Part shown: positions 39,456-52,200 of the stretch, one piece after another
Layout: every line of letters begins with the position of its first letter
How positions within the stretch are numbered: the first letter of the stretch is position 1
From: Neodiprion pinetum
Lineage: Eukaryota; Arthropoda; Insecta; Hymenoptera; Diprionidae
Length of the DNA: 64,000 bases
Assembly (NCBI RefSeq): GCF_021155775.2
Contig: NC_060235.2
Location: 28,870,607 to 28,934,606, forward strand
Direction: 5' to 3'
Program-made: the position numbers and the translations under genes
Notes under the pieces: model-generated
What the model saw: only the letters and a program-made list of their open reading frames with translations
The model's database searches: none
What the model was told of the DNA's origin: nothing

Positions 39456-40874
39456 TTATTGTAAAACAACTGGCCCCTTGAGAATTTTTCCTTTCACGTC
39501 AAGGTTTTCCCCGGCATAAGATAAAAGCGGAGATATCTCAATATCACCCTCTACTAAGGTAGCCCCACTGTTCAACAACCACTTCTTGTGCAATTCAATG
39601 AGATCATTGCGTGCTGTAGAGGGACAATCCTTCTTGGCTGAGTCATTGTTCTTTAAAGCACTGAATTCTTCATCCCTAGCAACTTCCCAAACAGCAAATT
39701 GTTTAGAGAATTGAAAAACATCGAAAACAAACTTTTCTATCTTAATACCATTCGGCTTCTCAGGTACAATCCTTACTCCAGACTGATCGACATATGGAAT
39801 TTTCTTTTTGGCCACATGAAGCTTTAGCTCAAACTCATGCACATCTGCTATAGACTGAAGAAAATCCTTGGTAAAATAATGATTGCATATATTTCCAGCA
39901 ATGAACTTAAGCCGCCCATTCTCATCGCGCAGTGACGCAGTCTCCTCAGTTATTTCGCTGTACTCAACCACCTGATAGACACCATCCACCTGGCAAACGA
40001 CTCCCACTGCTTCAGTTGGGGATGATTTTTCAACAACCTTGGCTCCGCAGTCTGCTGAACGTGACAGGCAATAACCAATGAAAATGGGATCTGCTACCTT
40101 GACTAAAATATTATCTACGGAATGCGCGTGAACAGAACGTATGCTCCGCTTATCCATGTCTTGCAGTATTCCTTGTACTTTCAAGGCCCTGTACAGTCCC
40201 CCATTTCCATCTGGCGCTCTGGCAAGCCGATGTTTTTCGTCCAAGATTATTTTACCGTCAAAATTAAAGCACGGCAGCATACCCTGCTCAAACATAAGGA
40301 CATTGTCTTCTTTCAGGCCGAAATAATTGTTTGCTTTGAAGTAATCTCTGGTGGTTTTGGTTGTTGCCTCGCTGGTCAGTATGTACCAAGTTATCGAACC
40401 TTTTTTCTTATGTCTTTCCTCAGCCAAATTTTCTAGCCGACGTATCCGCTCCGCTTGTAATTGAAACAAACTCTTACCAGATGGCAGACCGACGTTGAAC
40501 ATTCCCTTAGGATAACTCACACCCAGGCGGGTTCCTTGTCCTCCTGCCATCAAGAGTACAGCGGTACGTCCATCAGCTATTTCTCTGAGACCCAAATCGT
40601 GATATTTTTGAGTTTCCGCAAATGTAGAATTCTGCAGTGAGGCACTCACTTCGCTGGGTATCGGGCGTAGTTTGGCATCTAATTTTACTTGATCGTTGCT
40701 CAAAGATGCAACGGCACTTTTAAAATAGGATGAAATCTCTTTCAGATTTTGTTCCTCGATATCCCGAATGAGTAGTAATTTTTGATCGTCACTAATTTCA
40801 TCCCAAAATTGTAACAGATGGTCTTGATTAAACTCCCGTAATTTATATAATAATTTTTCAACGTCCGTTGCCAT
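39456..40874 (-). CDS. mmy: UDP-N-acetylhexosamine pyrophosphorylase (UAP1, mummy), intronless
   Basis: The enzyme makes UDP-N-acetylglucosamine from GlcNAc-1-phosphate and UTP in the cytosol. That is the last step of the hexosamine pathway and supplies chitin synthesis and glycosylation. The single 472-aa frame aligns over its length with animal UAP1. The nucleotide-binding signature LMAGGQGTRLGVSYPKG lies at residues 108-124. APDGNGGLYRAL, VDNILVKVADP, EKSSPTEAVGVVC, VVEYSEI, KPNGIKIEKFVFD and EISPLLSYAGE are in the expected order. The start ATG is preceded by an in-frame TAA. Compared with human UAP1 (about 505-522 aa), a loop before EISPLLSYAG is shortened and the C-terminus ends about 20 residues early. 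There is no intron, unlike its neighbours. A poly(A)-type AATAAA (39460-39455) overlaps the stop codon. Confidence 0.95.
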   Translation of the reverse strand: MATDVEKLLYKLREFNQDHLLQFWDEISDDQKLLLIRDIEEQNLKEISSYFKSAVASLSNDQVKLDAKLRPIPSEVSASLQNSTFAETQKYHDLGLREIADGRTAVLLMAGGQGTRLGVSYPKGMFNVGLPSGKSLFQLQAERIRRLENLAEERHKKKGSITWYILTSEATTKTTRDYFKANNYFGLKEDNVLMFEQGMLPCFNFDGKIILDEKHRLARAPDGNGGLYRALKVQGILQDMDKRSIRSVHAHSVDNILVKVADPIFIGYCLSRSADCGAKVVEKSSPTEAVGVVCQVDGVYQVVEYSEITEETASLRDENGRLKFIAGNICNHYFTKDFLQSIADVHEFELKLHVAKKKIPYVDQSGVRIVPEKPNGIKIEKFVFDVFQFSKQFAVWEVARDEEFSALKNNDSAKKDCPSTARNDLIELHKKWLLNSGATLVEGDIEISPLLSYAGENLDVKGKILKGPVVLQ

Positions 40875-41930
40875 CGCGATTGATTTTATGCCTTGATTTA
40901 CTTAACTGCACACAGCTGGGTATTGTTTTCAATATTCATTCGTTAATTATAGACAACCTGGGCCGGTAAAAGTCTCAAATATTACATTAGGTGAAAGTCT
41001 ACGTGTGACAAATGATACGAGTGACAGGCGTTTGAATAGCTGACATTTCAACATGCACAATACGCCGACTTAACCCTACCCAAACCCGCCTGCGCCCACC
41101 TCCCATGTGATAGGTAGTTAACATTTGATTGGACCAAGGTGCTTTCGAAATAATGTTCTCTGGTTATTTACATTCACAATTAGACCCCTCTTTCCATATC
41201 GGAGAAATGAAAGGGATGTCGAAACACCGACAGGTTATCTTACCTGCGGGAATTGTGCGCGTGGCAGGCAATGAGACCCGGCATATCTTTGGGTAAATGA
41301 CGTCACTACTACAGATCAGCGGCACAAGATTATGAATTCTGGCGCGAAACATTCCTCAAAACCTGCGCACTGTCCATATTAATATTGTAATTATCTTTAT
41401 AAAATTTCGCCATTTGGATTGATTCTCAGTGAAAATGGAAAAAAAAAAAAAAAATGCGACTGTAAGAACTGCTACTTCGATTTAGCAATGAAAGCATTTG
41501 GCACGTTGGAATTGAACATTCGTGCTCAATTATTCGGTCAGTGGTGCATTGTTACAACTAAATTCCTACCGTTATTTTGATATCGTTATCTTCCGTTTAC
41601 GTTACTTGAAGTCTAAAGCGTTTGACGTAAAATGAGATATGATATGAGATGGAACTGAACTTCAAAGTTAATAATAAAGTAACTTTATGTCGTGCGTTAA
41701 ATCGTGAGGTATTTTAAATAGTAATTAACACGTATAATTTGAAAGTAGCACTTATATTAAAACACTCTTAGCATTTTACCTGTTCAAACTGAAGGTAAAA
41801 CGCATACGGCATAAATGTGTCAAAATAAATATGAATTTTTTTACGGAAGTTACAACATTACCAGCCAGTCTCTGCAAGGTATAATAAACCTCCGCATTTT
41901 TCATCTCGATTAACAATGATCAAAATTTGA
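40875..41930. promoter_or_regulatory. UAP1 5' flank / NPRL3 3' flank
   Basis: About 1.06 kb between the UAP1 start and the NPRL3 stop, both on the minus strand. The part next to UAP1 (about 41000-41300) has C-rich and CG-containing stretches and is the likely UAP1 promoter. The part next to NPRL3 is AT-rich and should contain its 3' UTR. No specific motif is assigned. Open frames here are short. Confidence 0.45.
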
Positions 41931-44900
41931 TTAGCAATCGAAATGAGAATAGAAAAGTGCAATTGCAGGATCCTCTGTTTCACAAGTTATGAGAACGTCT
42001 CTGAATTTGTCCAATATTTGTAACAATTGCGATCTTCGAATATTTTCAAGATACATAATTTCCTCGAGATGATGACCGCCTTTTAGATACCCAAGTCTAC
42101 ATAATTTATCTAGTAAAATCATATCCTCCGAAGGAATTGAGAAACCATCTGATTGATACTCAAAAATTCCACTCGTCCCACGTAAGGCAGGAGAAGCCCC
42201 GGTATCGCTTTCTCCTGGTGTACCGGCAGATGCGTCAGTGCCTTCCCAGCTGTGTTGATTTTTCATAGACTCGTTTGGCCCAGAATCATCTTCTGTTATG
42301 CTTGTCTGCAAGATAGAATCGAATACTCATCTCTTTATTTCGCAAGTGATTCAGGTGTTTATCACTTTTTCAAAGTTCATATATTACCACTTTTTGGCAA
42401 CCATGCAGCGTTGGCATATATTGAATGTAAGTATGCAGCTGAAGTAACAAATGATTTCTCAATAACCAAATTATTATTTTCACTAATTGAGTCTGTTGTT
42501 GTGGTTGGCTCAGAGGATTCAATTTTTGACTAATGGATGTCGGTAAAGAAAAATCACTGATCACCTATGAACAAACAGAAATATTCAAGTTTGTAATGTA
42601 TGACAGAGTAAATAACAAAAAATTATACGTGTCCAAAAGCTAGTTTAAGAAGCAAAGGTCAATGTTTTATCGCTTACATGCAGAATCTGTTTCTTTTCGT
42701 TAAATCTAACTCGTCTTAATAATGGAGATGCGAAAGGATATCTCAATAAGATTTTTAGAAACTTCGGAATCCTCTACCGTAAATACTTTTTTTTTTGCAT
42801 TACCATTACATGTTTGTAATGTATTCTGTGACAATACCTGTAGTAGACACAATCCTGGAAATTGTTCTGAAAATGCATCCAATAATTGAGCTGTGAGGAC
42901 AGCATCTGGAGCTACGACATATACGTTGCTTTCACACAAGGGATAGATAATAGTAGCCTTTGCCCAATACACTAAATGTCCAGTCAGTTGGAATACCTTG
43001 GCAAAGGTGATACTTGTTAGTAATTAAAAAAACTACTATGTAAACATTATCAAACCCTGAATGTAGTGAAAAAGAAATCCCATTGAATATGCACCTAATC
43101 CTCAATATTCATTCAATTGTTTTAGTAATTGATACAGTATTATTGAGAAATATTTTTGAAAAAAGGCAGAAGTATTTTCAATCAAAATTATCATTATCGC
43201 TCACCTGTGCCAAGCTGAGATCTGAATCTGCAGCTAATGTTTGAAGACTTTTGAGTGGGCTGTACATTTGTATAAGACGTACTAGCGCTGGAGCCGAGTC
43301 AGCAGGAAGCGAATCTAACAAATCTAAAGGCTCTATCAAAAGTAGTAAGCCATGATACGGTCGTAAACTTTCGAGGCATCTGAAGTAAATAATTTCATTT
43401 AAAACGCGAATGATTTGATTATTAGTAGTACTGCGATGTCACAGAATTTAGTTATCATAATTTATCGTAATATGATAATAATTCACAATCATTCATTGCT
43501 GAAAATTATTTACAAATTATTTGCAGAGAATTAAATGATGATGATCATAATGAATTACCTGTCAATTATTTCTGGGTTCATAATGAATCCTTTTTTGTGA
43601 GATTGATGAACTTTTTGAGGTAGACAAAAGCTAACTTGTATCCATTTATTAACCATGATATTTATTACCCCTGATGTACTCAGACTATTGAAAACGGACT
43701 TCAAATCTCGAGCAAGAGAACTTCTTTGCAATATAAGTTCATAAGGGGATTCATCAGATTCACTTTCCTCTTCTGATCTGGATCGTATATTCAATTATAA
43801 CATCCGTGTACAAATTACATCTAAGAGTATGACAATTTATAAAAAGTGGAAGTAGAAAATTACCGAGCAGCTACTTCGTCATGTGTGGAAACCATCACTT
43901 TTATTTCGTCAGTAAGAAATCCGCATCTCTTTTCCTCATGTCTCAAAGCTATTCCCAGTCTGTATAATTGAACATCCAAAAAATATGATGGTTTTTTAAA
44001 ATAAAAGAAATATACAAGCTATTAACTACTGGTGATGAATCATGTTCAAAATCGAATTGATAAGTCACTAAGGTAATTGTAGGTTTCAGTAGATGTTTGA
44101 AGATACAAATAATTTATCCTCAAAGTTACCTTTTACTGAGATCGTAATAACACTTAACAACAGAGTGATTCGCTTGAGCCTGCAAAGCGAATACTATGTT
44201 GAAGAGCATGGATGAATTGACATCTTTTAGTCCCCTAGAAGGAAGCAATGTAGGGTGTCCAACAAAGCGTACATTGTTGACTTTTAGTTCGAACTTTAAT
44301 TCACAAAGCTCGGGTTTAACAGCAAAGAGGGTGGACAAAACTTCGTCAGATAAGCCAGTAAGATTGCCATTGCTTATATTGGATGTTGGAAATGGTGTCG
44401 ACTGAAAATTATTTAAATAATGAAAAATAAACATGCGCCAGATAATAATTATACTCCACATTGATTACGGTCATTTTGTTAATTACTCCTACCAAATTTA
44501 CAGCTTCATAAAAAATTGATCAATTGTTAAATATTTTTGCAACATCATATGTAATGTGATCAAAGTAATGTGAAACGAAATAAGAATTCCACTTGCTCAC
44601 TCAACAAATAAAAATGGTAAAGTTAAGGTAAAAATCAAGGCAATTAAAGAGCATGCGAACATACATTTGAGTAAGCACTGCTTAATACAGTAAAGAAGGG
44701 GCATTGGTGTTTAAACAAGAGTACAGTATGGAAGAATTTTCATCAAAAAGTAAGAAAAGTAAGAAAAGTGAGAAAAAAAAGATAGAAATAAAAATATAGT
44801 AATACTTGAATTAATAGAAGGTAAATAAGGGACAATGACCAAATAAAATCTTTATAGTTTTGTATAACTCCTCTTACATTGTAGACATATCGTATGAAAC

Positions 44901-45210
44901 ATACTGTATGAAAATTGATTATAATTTACATGAAAATAAAGCAACAGAGTCGTGGTCTTATCAAAGATGATATTGGTATAAGACTTGTTTGCGATAGTTT
45001 GGGATTTTCCAGTGCAGTAATATTAAAGAATAAATATGAGGAATATACTTGTAATAAATCCTCACTGATTGTTAACGCATAAGGATTCTTCCTCTTTGTA
45101 AACTGTTTGGAATCTCTCTCAAGATTAGCGGCGTGAGGATATCTGAATAACATTCGATCGCCCTTACTGTCACTCTTCACTAGAATAACGCTTAATGGAT
45201 TAATCTCCAT
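41931..45210 (-). CDS. Nprl3: NPRL3, GATOR1 complex subunit
   Basis: Eight exons join in frame on the minus strand: 45210-45049, 44401-44130, 43959-43864, 43777-43559, 43379-43205, 42996-42838, 42564-42388, 42305-41931. The sum is 1635 nt, or 544 aa, close to human NPRL3 (569 aa). Diagnostic stretches are PLSVILVKSDSKGD with LLFRYP-like MLFRYPHAA at the N-terminus, FELKVNNVRFVGHPTLLPSR, MLFNIVFALQA, SGVINIMVNKWIQVSFCLP, LVYWAKATIIYPLCESNVY, WLLRNHLLLQLHTY and the C-terminal GHHLEEIMYLENIRRSQLL. NPRL3 pairs with NPRL2 and, with Iml1/DEPDC5, forms GATOR1, the GAP for Rag GTPases that restrains TORC1 at the lysosome during amino-acid shortage. Exon 4 begins with an acidic Ser/Glu run (SEEESESDES), a plausible phospho-regulated linker. 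The ATG at 45210 gives the family N-terminus; the frame is open a little farther upstream but without an ATG. Confidence 0.94.
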
Positions 45211-47176
45211 TTCCTTGTTTCTCGATGAGCTTATGAGTGAACTCAAAAAGCTCAATCCAACTAACCAATGCTCCGAGATGCCAGAGAAGTTATGAGAGAT
45301 TGGTTACAGACTCTTGGTATTATCTTAAAATCATAACTTAAATCAGGAATTGGGTTACATGGCAAAAACGCGTATAGACCACTTGCAAGGTTTCTTGAAT
45401 TTGAATTCGACAAATAAAAACTAACGATCCAAATTTTCTGTCATTATGTCAAACCTCGGATTGACGAGAGACTGTTACCAACCCAATAATACTTACCTAA
45501 CATAACCCTAACCCTAACCTAACTTTAACTCTAATACAACGAGCTGTCATGCCTTCCACGCGCTGTTTAACGACGCACTTTCTATATCGCAGACAAGGAT
45601 GAAAATAAAATCAATACTTCAAGTAACAATTCCCGAGGTCCGCTGCGCTTTACATCTTTCAAACCATCCTGGACGAGGTGTGAAATTTGTTAGGTTATGG
45701 CCTGGGGCTGGGAAGAATTACTTTATTTCTAGTTTAATTCACGCAGGTAGGTGAAAATTACTGCATCGGGCAATTGGATAAATGCACAGTGGCCTGCGTT
45801 CGGTCGTTCAGAACTTAGAAAATGAAATCAAATAATTATATCCGCAATTCGATTCACAAATCGTATCAACCAATGAAACGGTCTGCTTTGACAGTATTTG
45901 ACAGCTTACTGAAGCAAGGTATCAGATGCTTTCTGTTTCTGCTAACACTTTGCGAATATTAACTGGAGAAGAATTCAGATAATTCGTAAGTTTGAATAAT
46001 ACATATGCGAATCTGATATGCTGACACTGCGATTACTCATCTTACATTCAATACTTTATCAATCCTCTTCTTCAACATTTGATTAATAATTGTAAATGAG
46101 AAACCATCATTCTGTAATTCAAGACTTCTATGTCAACTCATCACTATCTATCTTGTATCATGTTTTAGACATATTATCCAACAATTAGTATAGCATACTA
46201 TGTTTAGAAGCTGGTGTCATAAACTTTCAAGTCTTCTAAGATATTCATGCTTAAGTATTCTTAGTAACTGACGACGCAGAACCAAAATTGCAAAATTTTA
46301 TACCTTCGCAAAAATCCACCCTATACCGATGATTACAGTAAATTACAATAAAGTAATGTTATCATTCATTTTCAAATCAATAGATCTAATATTTTTATTG
46401 TTATTATACCAATTAAAAGTGTTCGTTTTTTGTTTTTAATATTTATAAGTTGTTGAAATTATTCGGTTCCTAATTGTGTTTCAAAAAACAACTAAAAGTA
46501 TGGTACAAGATGGAAAAACGAAGTCACATGAATTTTTGCACGACATTATAACTAAAATAAAAGTAGATCAATATTTCGTATCAGACTTTTTCATTTTATA
46601 TGTTACACGACACTGCTCAATATATTAATAACTCTATTACGCCTTACAGTTCGTTCAACATCGTTATTTGCAAGAACCATTATGAAAAATCTAAAAATAT
46701 TCATTACTTCTATGCCTGCTTACCAATTTAATAAGTTGACTCAATTCTTGGAAATGTGCAAGACGATTGTTAGAAATCTATGACCGGCATTGGAATGTGA
46801 GAGAAGAAAACTTTGTATAATAGATTTCAGAACAATTGTCCCAATTGTTCATGCATTATCAACATTAAATTCAGTTTCAAAATACCATCTTTAAGAAATG
46901 ATCTTTGCTGTAATAAAAGTAGGTTACTTAAAGAGTGACTTTATTTTTAAACATTCTGAACATAAACATGAATGTTGGTAATGATTTGCAAAGTGTTTAT
47001 AAACCTATAACACATTATGGTGGATAGTAAAAGTGTTGAAATGGTAAAGCATTCAAGTCTGATATCGTACATGCATTTTGCTAAGGTATTCTAGAGCCCT
47101 AGAGTTTACAGATTCAAAGTAGAAAACGATTTCTATTTTAGATTAACGGGACCATATATTGAAACGAATTTTCAAC
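45211..47176. promoter_or_regulatory. Divergent region between NPRL3 and VPS13
   Basis: About 2 kb separates the two start codons, so the promoters of both genes are expected here. The stretch 45300-45800 is less AT-rich and holds a short CCTAA tract (45496-45523). A 5' UTR exon for VPS13 is possible upstream of 47140. The remainder (45900-47130) is AT-rich with no recognisable gene. Confidence 0.45.
45496..45523. repeat. Short telomere-like CCTAA/CCCTAA tract
   Basis: CCTAA, then two CCCTAA units and a further CCTAA within 28 bp. The insect telomere unit is (TTAGG)n, equal to CCTAA on this strand. The tract is too short and impure to be a telomere; it could be an interstitial remnant or chance. 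Confidence 0.5.
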
Positions 47177-49200
47177 ATGTTTGAAGGAGCAGTTGCAGCA
47201 CTTCTGAACCGTTTTCTAGGAAATTATGTCGAAGATCTAGATACCGAAAATTTCAATGTAGGCATATTTTCTGGTGATGCATACCTTACAGATTTGAAGC
47301 TGAAAACAGAAGCCCTTGTACGTAGAGACAGATATTTATACTTCAATAAAATATTCTTGTGAATATTTTAACAAACATATCTGTTTAGCTATTACTTCGT
47401 TAAAGACTCGCAAATTTTTAATTTTAGTATCAACTTGGGCTTCCAATAAAAATAAAAATCGGATTAATTGGAAAAATTAGTCTGAAGATACCTTGGACTG
47501 GTCTTACTTCACAGCCAGTTATTGTCAGCATTGAGGTATGATATACATCTACCTTCATGATGACTTTCCGAAATGTACTCACAACTGGAAAATTATTTCA
47601 GGATATATATATAATAGCAGTTCCTGCCTTAGGAGATGTATATGATCCTGAAATTGAAAAGCGTCTGATCAGGGCAGCGAAGAAAAAAATATTAGAGGAC
47701 CTAGATGAGGATTACTTTCTTGGATACGGTATAACGCTGCCATTAGCTAATGATAACTTTAGATCAGAATTTCCTCATAAAAGAAATTTGCATTTTTCTT
47801 AGGAATAACTTCTAGTCTGCTCGACAGCTTGGTGACATCTGTTATTAACAATTTTCAAATCACCATCAATAATGTCCACGTCAGATATGAGGACAGTTTT
47901 ACACAAACAATACCCGTTGCCTGTGGCCTATGCATTCAGAGTCTATCAGTGACTACCACTAACAAGTAATAATATAACTAAACAATCACACCACGTTTGT
48001 TTATGCATGTAATTTAATCTTTAGACCTGGAAAAATTTCACCAACCAATTCTGCTTTGTGTTTTCAAGTGCAAAACTTACTTTGCTTCAAAAACAACCAC
48101 TGATGAAGATAGGAATTTTTATGCATCGAACGATATTATTTATTTTTCTAGCTAACAAAGTGAACTTTTCTCTCTGTAATGAATATATATTTCAGGCTCG
48201 TGGCTGTGTATTCGTATGCTAACGTTGCTTTTACTTATTATTTTGTATTAGATGTTCACTGTAAGTTTTCACAACTGCCTTTTTTGTATGAATTCAATTC
48301 CTAAATTTGGCACGATTTGCAGTAAATGGAAACCAGGTGTGATTGCCACAAATTCAACATCTATTTATCAACTGATGAGAGCTGAGTCGATATCAGTTTA
48401 TTTAGACCCTAAAGCAGAGACTTGTTTGCCAGAATATCCAACAAAATTGGAACTTGCAAAATTGTTGTCATGGAAAAATGTGATGCATCAAGCACTTCAA
48501 ACATTCAGCATCAACAATCAAGATTTTCAATTCCGTATGTAGAAAATATTTTTAAATTGGAATGCATGAGCTTCATAATTGATTGGAGATATAGTTTACA
48601 CAATATTACATGGCACTCCTATAATGTGGCCTTACATTCGAAAATTTGTAAGGCATACTTTTTTTATAGTAATGAAACCATTCACTGCGAGAATAAAAAT
48701 TATAATTAATAAAAGTAATGAAGTTCGAGTCCCACGAATGCTGGTGGATTTTGTTCTGCAAGATGTCGCTTCCCAAATTACAAAACAGCAGTACATGACA
48801 TTTTGCGAGATTTGTCGAACTCTGAAACGGATATCCATTAATAGGTTTGTAATATATTGGATGCGTTTGAATTGAAATTAATTTATTATCATTATTATAA
48901 CAATTTTCATGATCATTCATGTTCAGGCCATACAAAAAATATCATCCTCAGTCCAGCGTTCGTGAAAATTGCACAGGCTGGTGGAAATATGCTTACAAAG
49001 CCATAGTTGATCACAGCGTTAAGCCTTACACCTGGGCACATCTTCAAGCTCACAGAAAAAATTATCATCAGTACAAAAATGTGTTCAAAATGACATTACT
49101 TCGACCCACTGACACCGAACTAAAATTGGACTTACAGAAATATGAAGATATGCTCACCATAGTCAGCATTATAATAGCTCGAGAACATGCAAAAATTGAG
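47177..49200 (+). other. VPS13 exons 1-7: chorein domain and first groove module
   Basis: Exons: 47177-47317, 47428-47535, 47602-47728, 47803-47965, 48323-48534, 48670-48844, 48927-49200. The ATG at 47177 gives the family N-terminus. Exons 1-4 hold the chorein N-terminal domain (about residues 1-180), which scoops lipid at the ER side. Exons 6-7 include RPYKKYHP, then WWKYAYKAIVD and WAHLQAHRKNYHQY, which match the conserved (Y/R)RKYRP...WWKYA...Y..LY block of VPS13 proteins. Confidence 0.88.
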
Positions 49201-52200
49201 GTACTAAGGATACTTCAATATTATTCAACATAAAGCAATGCGCTACACGTTTTTATTTTGATACAATGCATTTGATACCTCTGCGGAAAGTTAAAACAAT
49301 TCACTGACTTACTTCGCTTTTTCTGAACCTTGTTTTTTCACGTATTTTTTACACACAAGATATGTGTCGAGATAGTAAATCACAAAACTTGTTTGTGAGA
49401 AATACTTGTTATATACTGAAATTTTCATTTCTGTAATCTTACAGTTGAAAGAGGAGGCTCCTCAGCACGTATCGGTCGAAGTATGTAAATCCAGTCTATG
49501 GGATATGGTTGATGAGCCAGAAATGGTTAAATTTGTAGTCAATCATGAAAAAACATATGGAGTTTGTAAGCTAAGCAGTCCAGAGCGTAAATTTATTCAA
49601 ACTATGGGTAATGGTGCTGATGTACAAACAAATCCTGAGAAATTGTCACAATATATTGGTAGATATGTTTTCTATATTTCAGCTATTGCATTGTGGAACA
49701 AGTTACAGATGACTTTCTTTATTTTTGCTATAAAGAATCTATCCACTGTTTTCGAAATTCGTTCGAAAGTTTAATGATTGTTTTTATTATTTTAAATTCA
49801 AATTAATTTATGAATATATTGTTTTACTCTCAAGTCTGAAATACAAAATATCAAAATAAATTCTGAACTTTGTCACATCTACCTACAAATAAAGAATATC
49901 AGATTGAATACAAATATTTTCTCACAGAGTATTAGATTAACACAACTTCGAATAATTTCAGATCACAAATACAATTTTACTCTAGCAAACTGTTCATTGA
50001 GTTTGTTAAACGAAGACAAAGAAGTTTTGGTAATAACTTTGACCCAGTTTCTTGCGAGTATTGAAACTCGACCATATGCGTCTGCTTTCAAAATATCTGC
50101 TCGTGCTGAAAGTTTTGTCATTGAAGGAGCATCCTCGGACAACGAACTTATACCTTTGATTACAGCTGACAATATTTTAACAGGTAATAAATGTATTTGA
50201 AATTATTAATAACCGAGTGATGCAGGTAAATTTTAACAGCATGAAATTGTCTTTCGAAAAAAATATGGTACAATTAATAACCAGTGAATTATTCGTAAGA
50301 ACATAAACTTTAGAATTATTCAAATTTCAGGAAACATGGCTTCTAACTTCTTGTCTGTAGATTTTGAAAAAAATTCTTTAAACTCATACGCTAATTTCGA
50401 TATCTCAGTGACATTGGAACCGATCGAAATTATGTATCACGAGGTAAGTGAATGTTTATTCGAATCAATTTCACTGAGTTTTTGTACCCAGAACTCAATT
50501 TTTAATCAACTTTTCAATTGGTTTGTATTGTTCCAGTATGCCATATCAGAGATTGTAAAATTCTTTGAAACGACAGATTTGAATATACAAAAATTGCTGC
50601 ACATTATCGGATGTCAGATGAGCTCAATCAAGGATACTGCTTTAAATGTAGTCTACTCTATACCTTCCAGGCAGAAAAGAATCAATCTTAAAATGGACCT
50701 GAAAGGTCCATATATAGTCATACCGCAAAATGGTTTAGTCCAAAAGTGTGTATGATTGATCTTATTGTTTAGCACGGATTTAATTCACATATCTTTATAA
50801 ATGTATTAAATGCTGTGGAGAAAAACGAAGTTTTATATAATATGGATACTACTTTTAGTGAAGGAAATTTGCTTTTATTGGATGTCGGACGTATAATAGT
50901 TAAAAGCGAACTACAAGCCGCTAATGTACAACTCGAAGATGCTACAATGATGGAATTAGAAGAATTGCTGTACGATAGACTACACATCAGTTTTATGGAT
51001 GGTCAAATACTGTTTTGCCATTCAGGTAATTATATACTAGACACAAATATCAAAATATGTGTGTTATCGATTTTTTCATAGAAGATACTACGTAATGAAA
51101 CATTTACACTGATGCACTAATTCGCTTCAACCAATTATAATGAAAATTTCAATTTAGTATAAAACTCATTTACATGCTTTATCTAATTATTAATTGTCAT
51201 CTTTCTACAATAGACGGTAAAGGACTAGTAAGCAGTCAAAACTACAATAGAAAAACTATTTTGAATAATCATTTATTTCTTAAGCTACCCTTAATGACTC
51301 AAAAGAGATAAATAAAATAGCGAAAATATTTTGTTCATAGGTGACGATTGGAGGGAGGCTAAGAAGTTATGTGATTCTGAGAATCATTTACTGCCTAAGA
51401 TTCAATGCAATTTTACTTTATCTCACAGTGTAAAGATAGACTACAGAGTATTACCTAGGTAGGTAAATTTCCTTATAAATAAAAATGGATGGTAGGGGTG
51501 TTATAAATTCACAGATATGTATAACAAAAGGTTTTGGTATTTTCAGAACGAAGCTTAACATGTCGATTTCTAGTTTGAAGTTGAATTTATCAGAGAGAAA
51601 GCTTAATCTTTTGTCTGATTTTTTGTGTTCTACACCTTTTTCAAATCTAATCACCGATGGTGAAGTTACCAAAAGTGAAACTAAGCTTGGGAAGGAAAGT
51701 AATAAAAATAGTACCGTACAACGTGATGATGCCTTTACATTCCGAGATCTAGAACGAATACGCAGGATTATTGCTCAATCATGTCTTGTCACAAAATCGT
51801 CAAATTCTAAGCAGAAATTTCATGATACTATGGATCCAAGTGTATCTGAAATGGATAGGTGAGAGAAATTATTTTTGCCTATATCTTTCAAAAGCATAGC
51901 CCAAAATTAATACGATTGAGATCCCATTTGCTGTACAAATGGATGTTGCACTGGATGAATAAGTTGTGGCTGTGCTATGGCCCAATTTTATTTTTTTCTT
52001 ATGTACATTGCTCATACTATTTATGATTAGATGACTGGGTATGAGTTTTTTCCTTGCTCCAGAATAACAATGATAAGGCTTTTTGAAATTGAATTTCTAG
52101 AAGTGTTGTATCATCGGAAATGAGTGAAGAAGATATGGAACTTTGGGCATCCACAGTGGAATTACCGGGATTTGACGATAACATTTCTCCGCATAATTCT

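Noticed and set aside
44740..44800. AAGTAAGAAAAG-type repeats in the NPRL3 intron
   Set aside because: Short A-rich simple sequence, typical of introns; no unit structure beyond a few copies.
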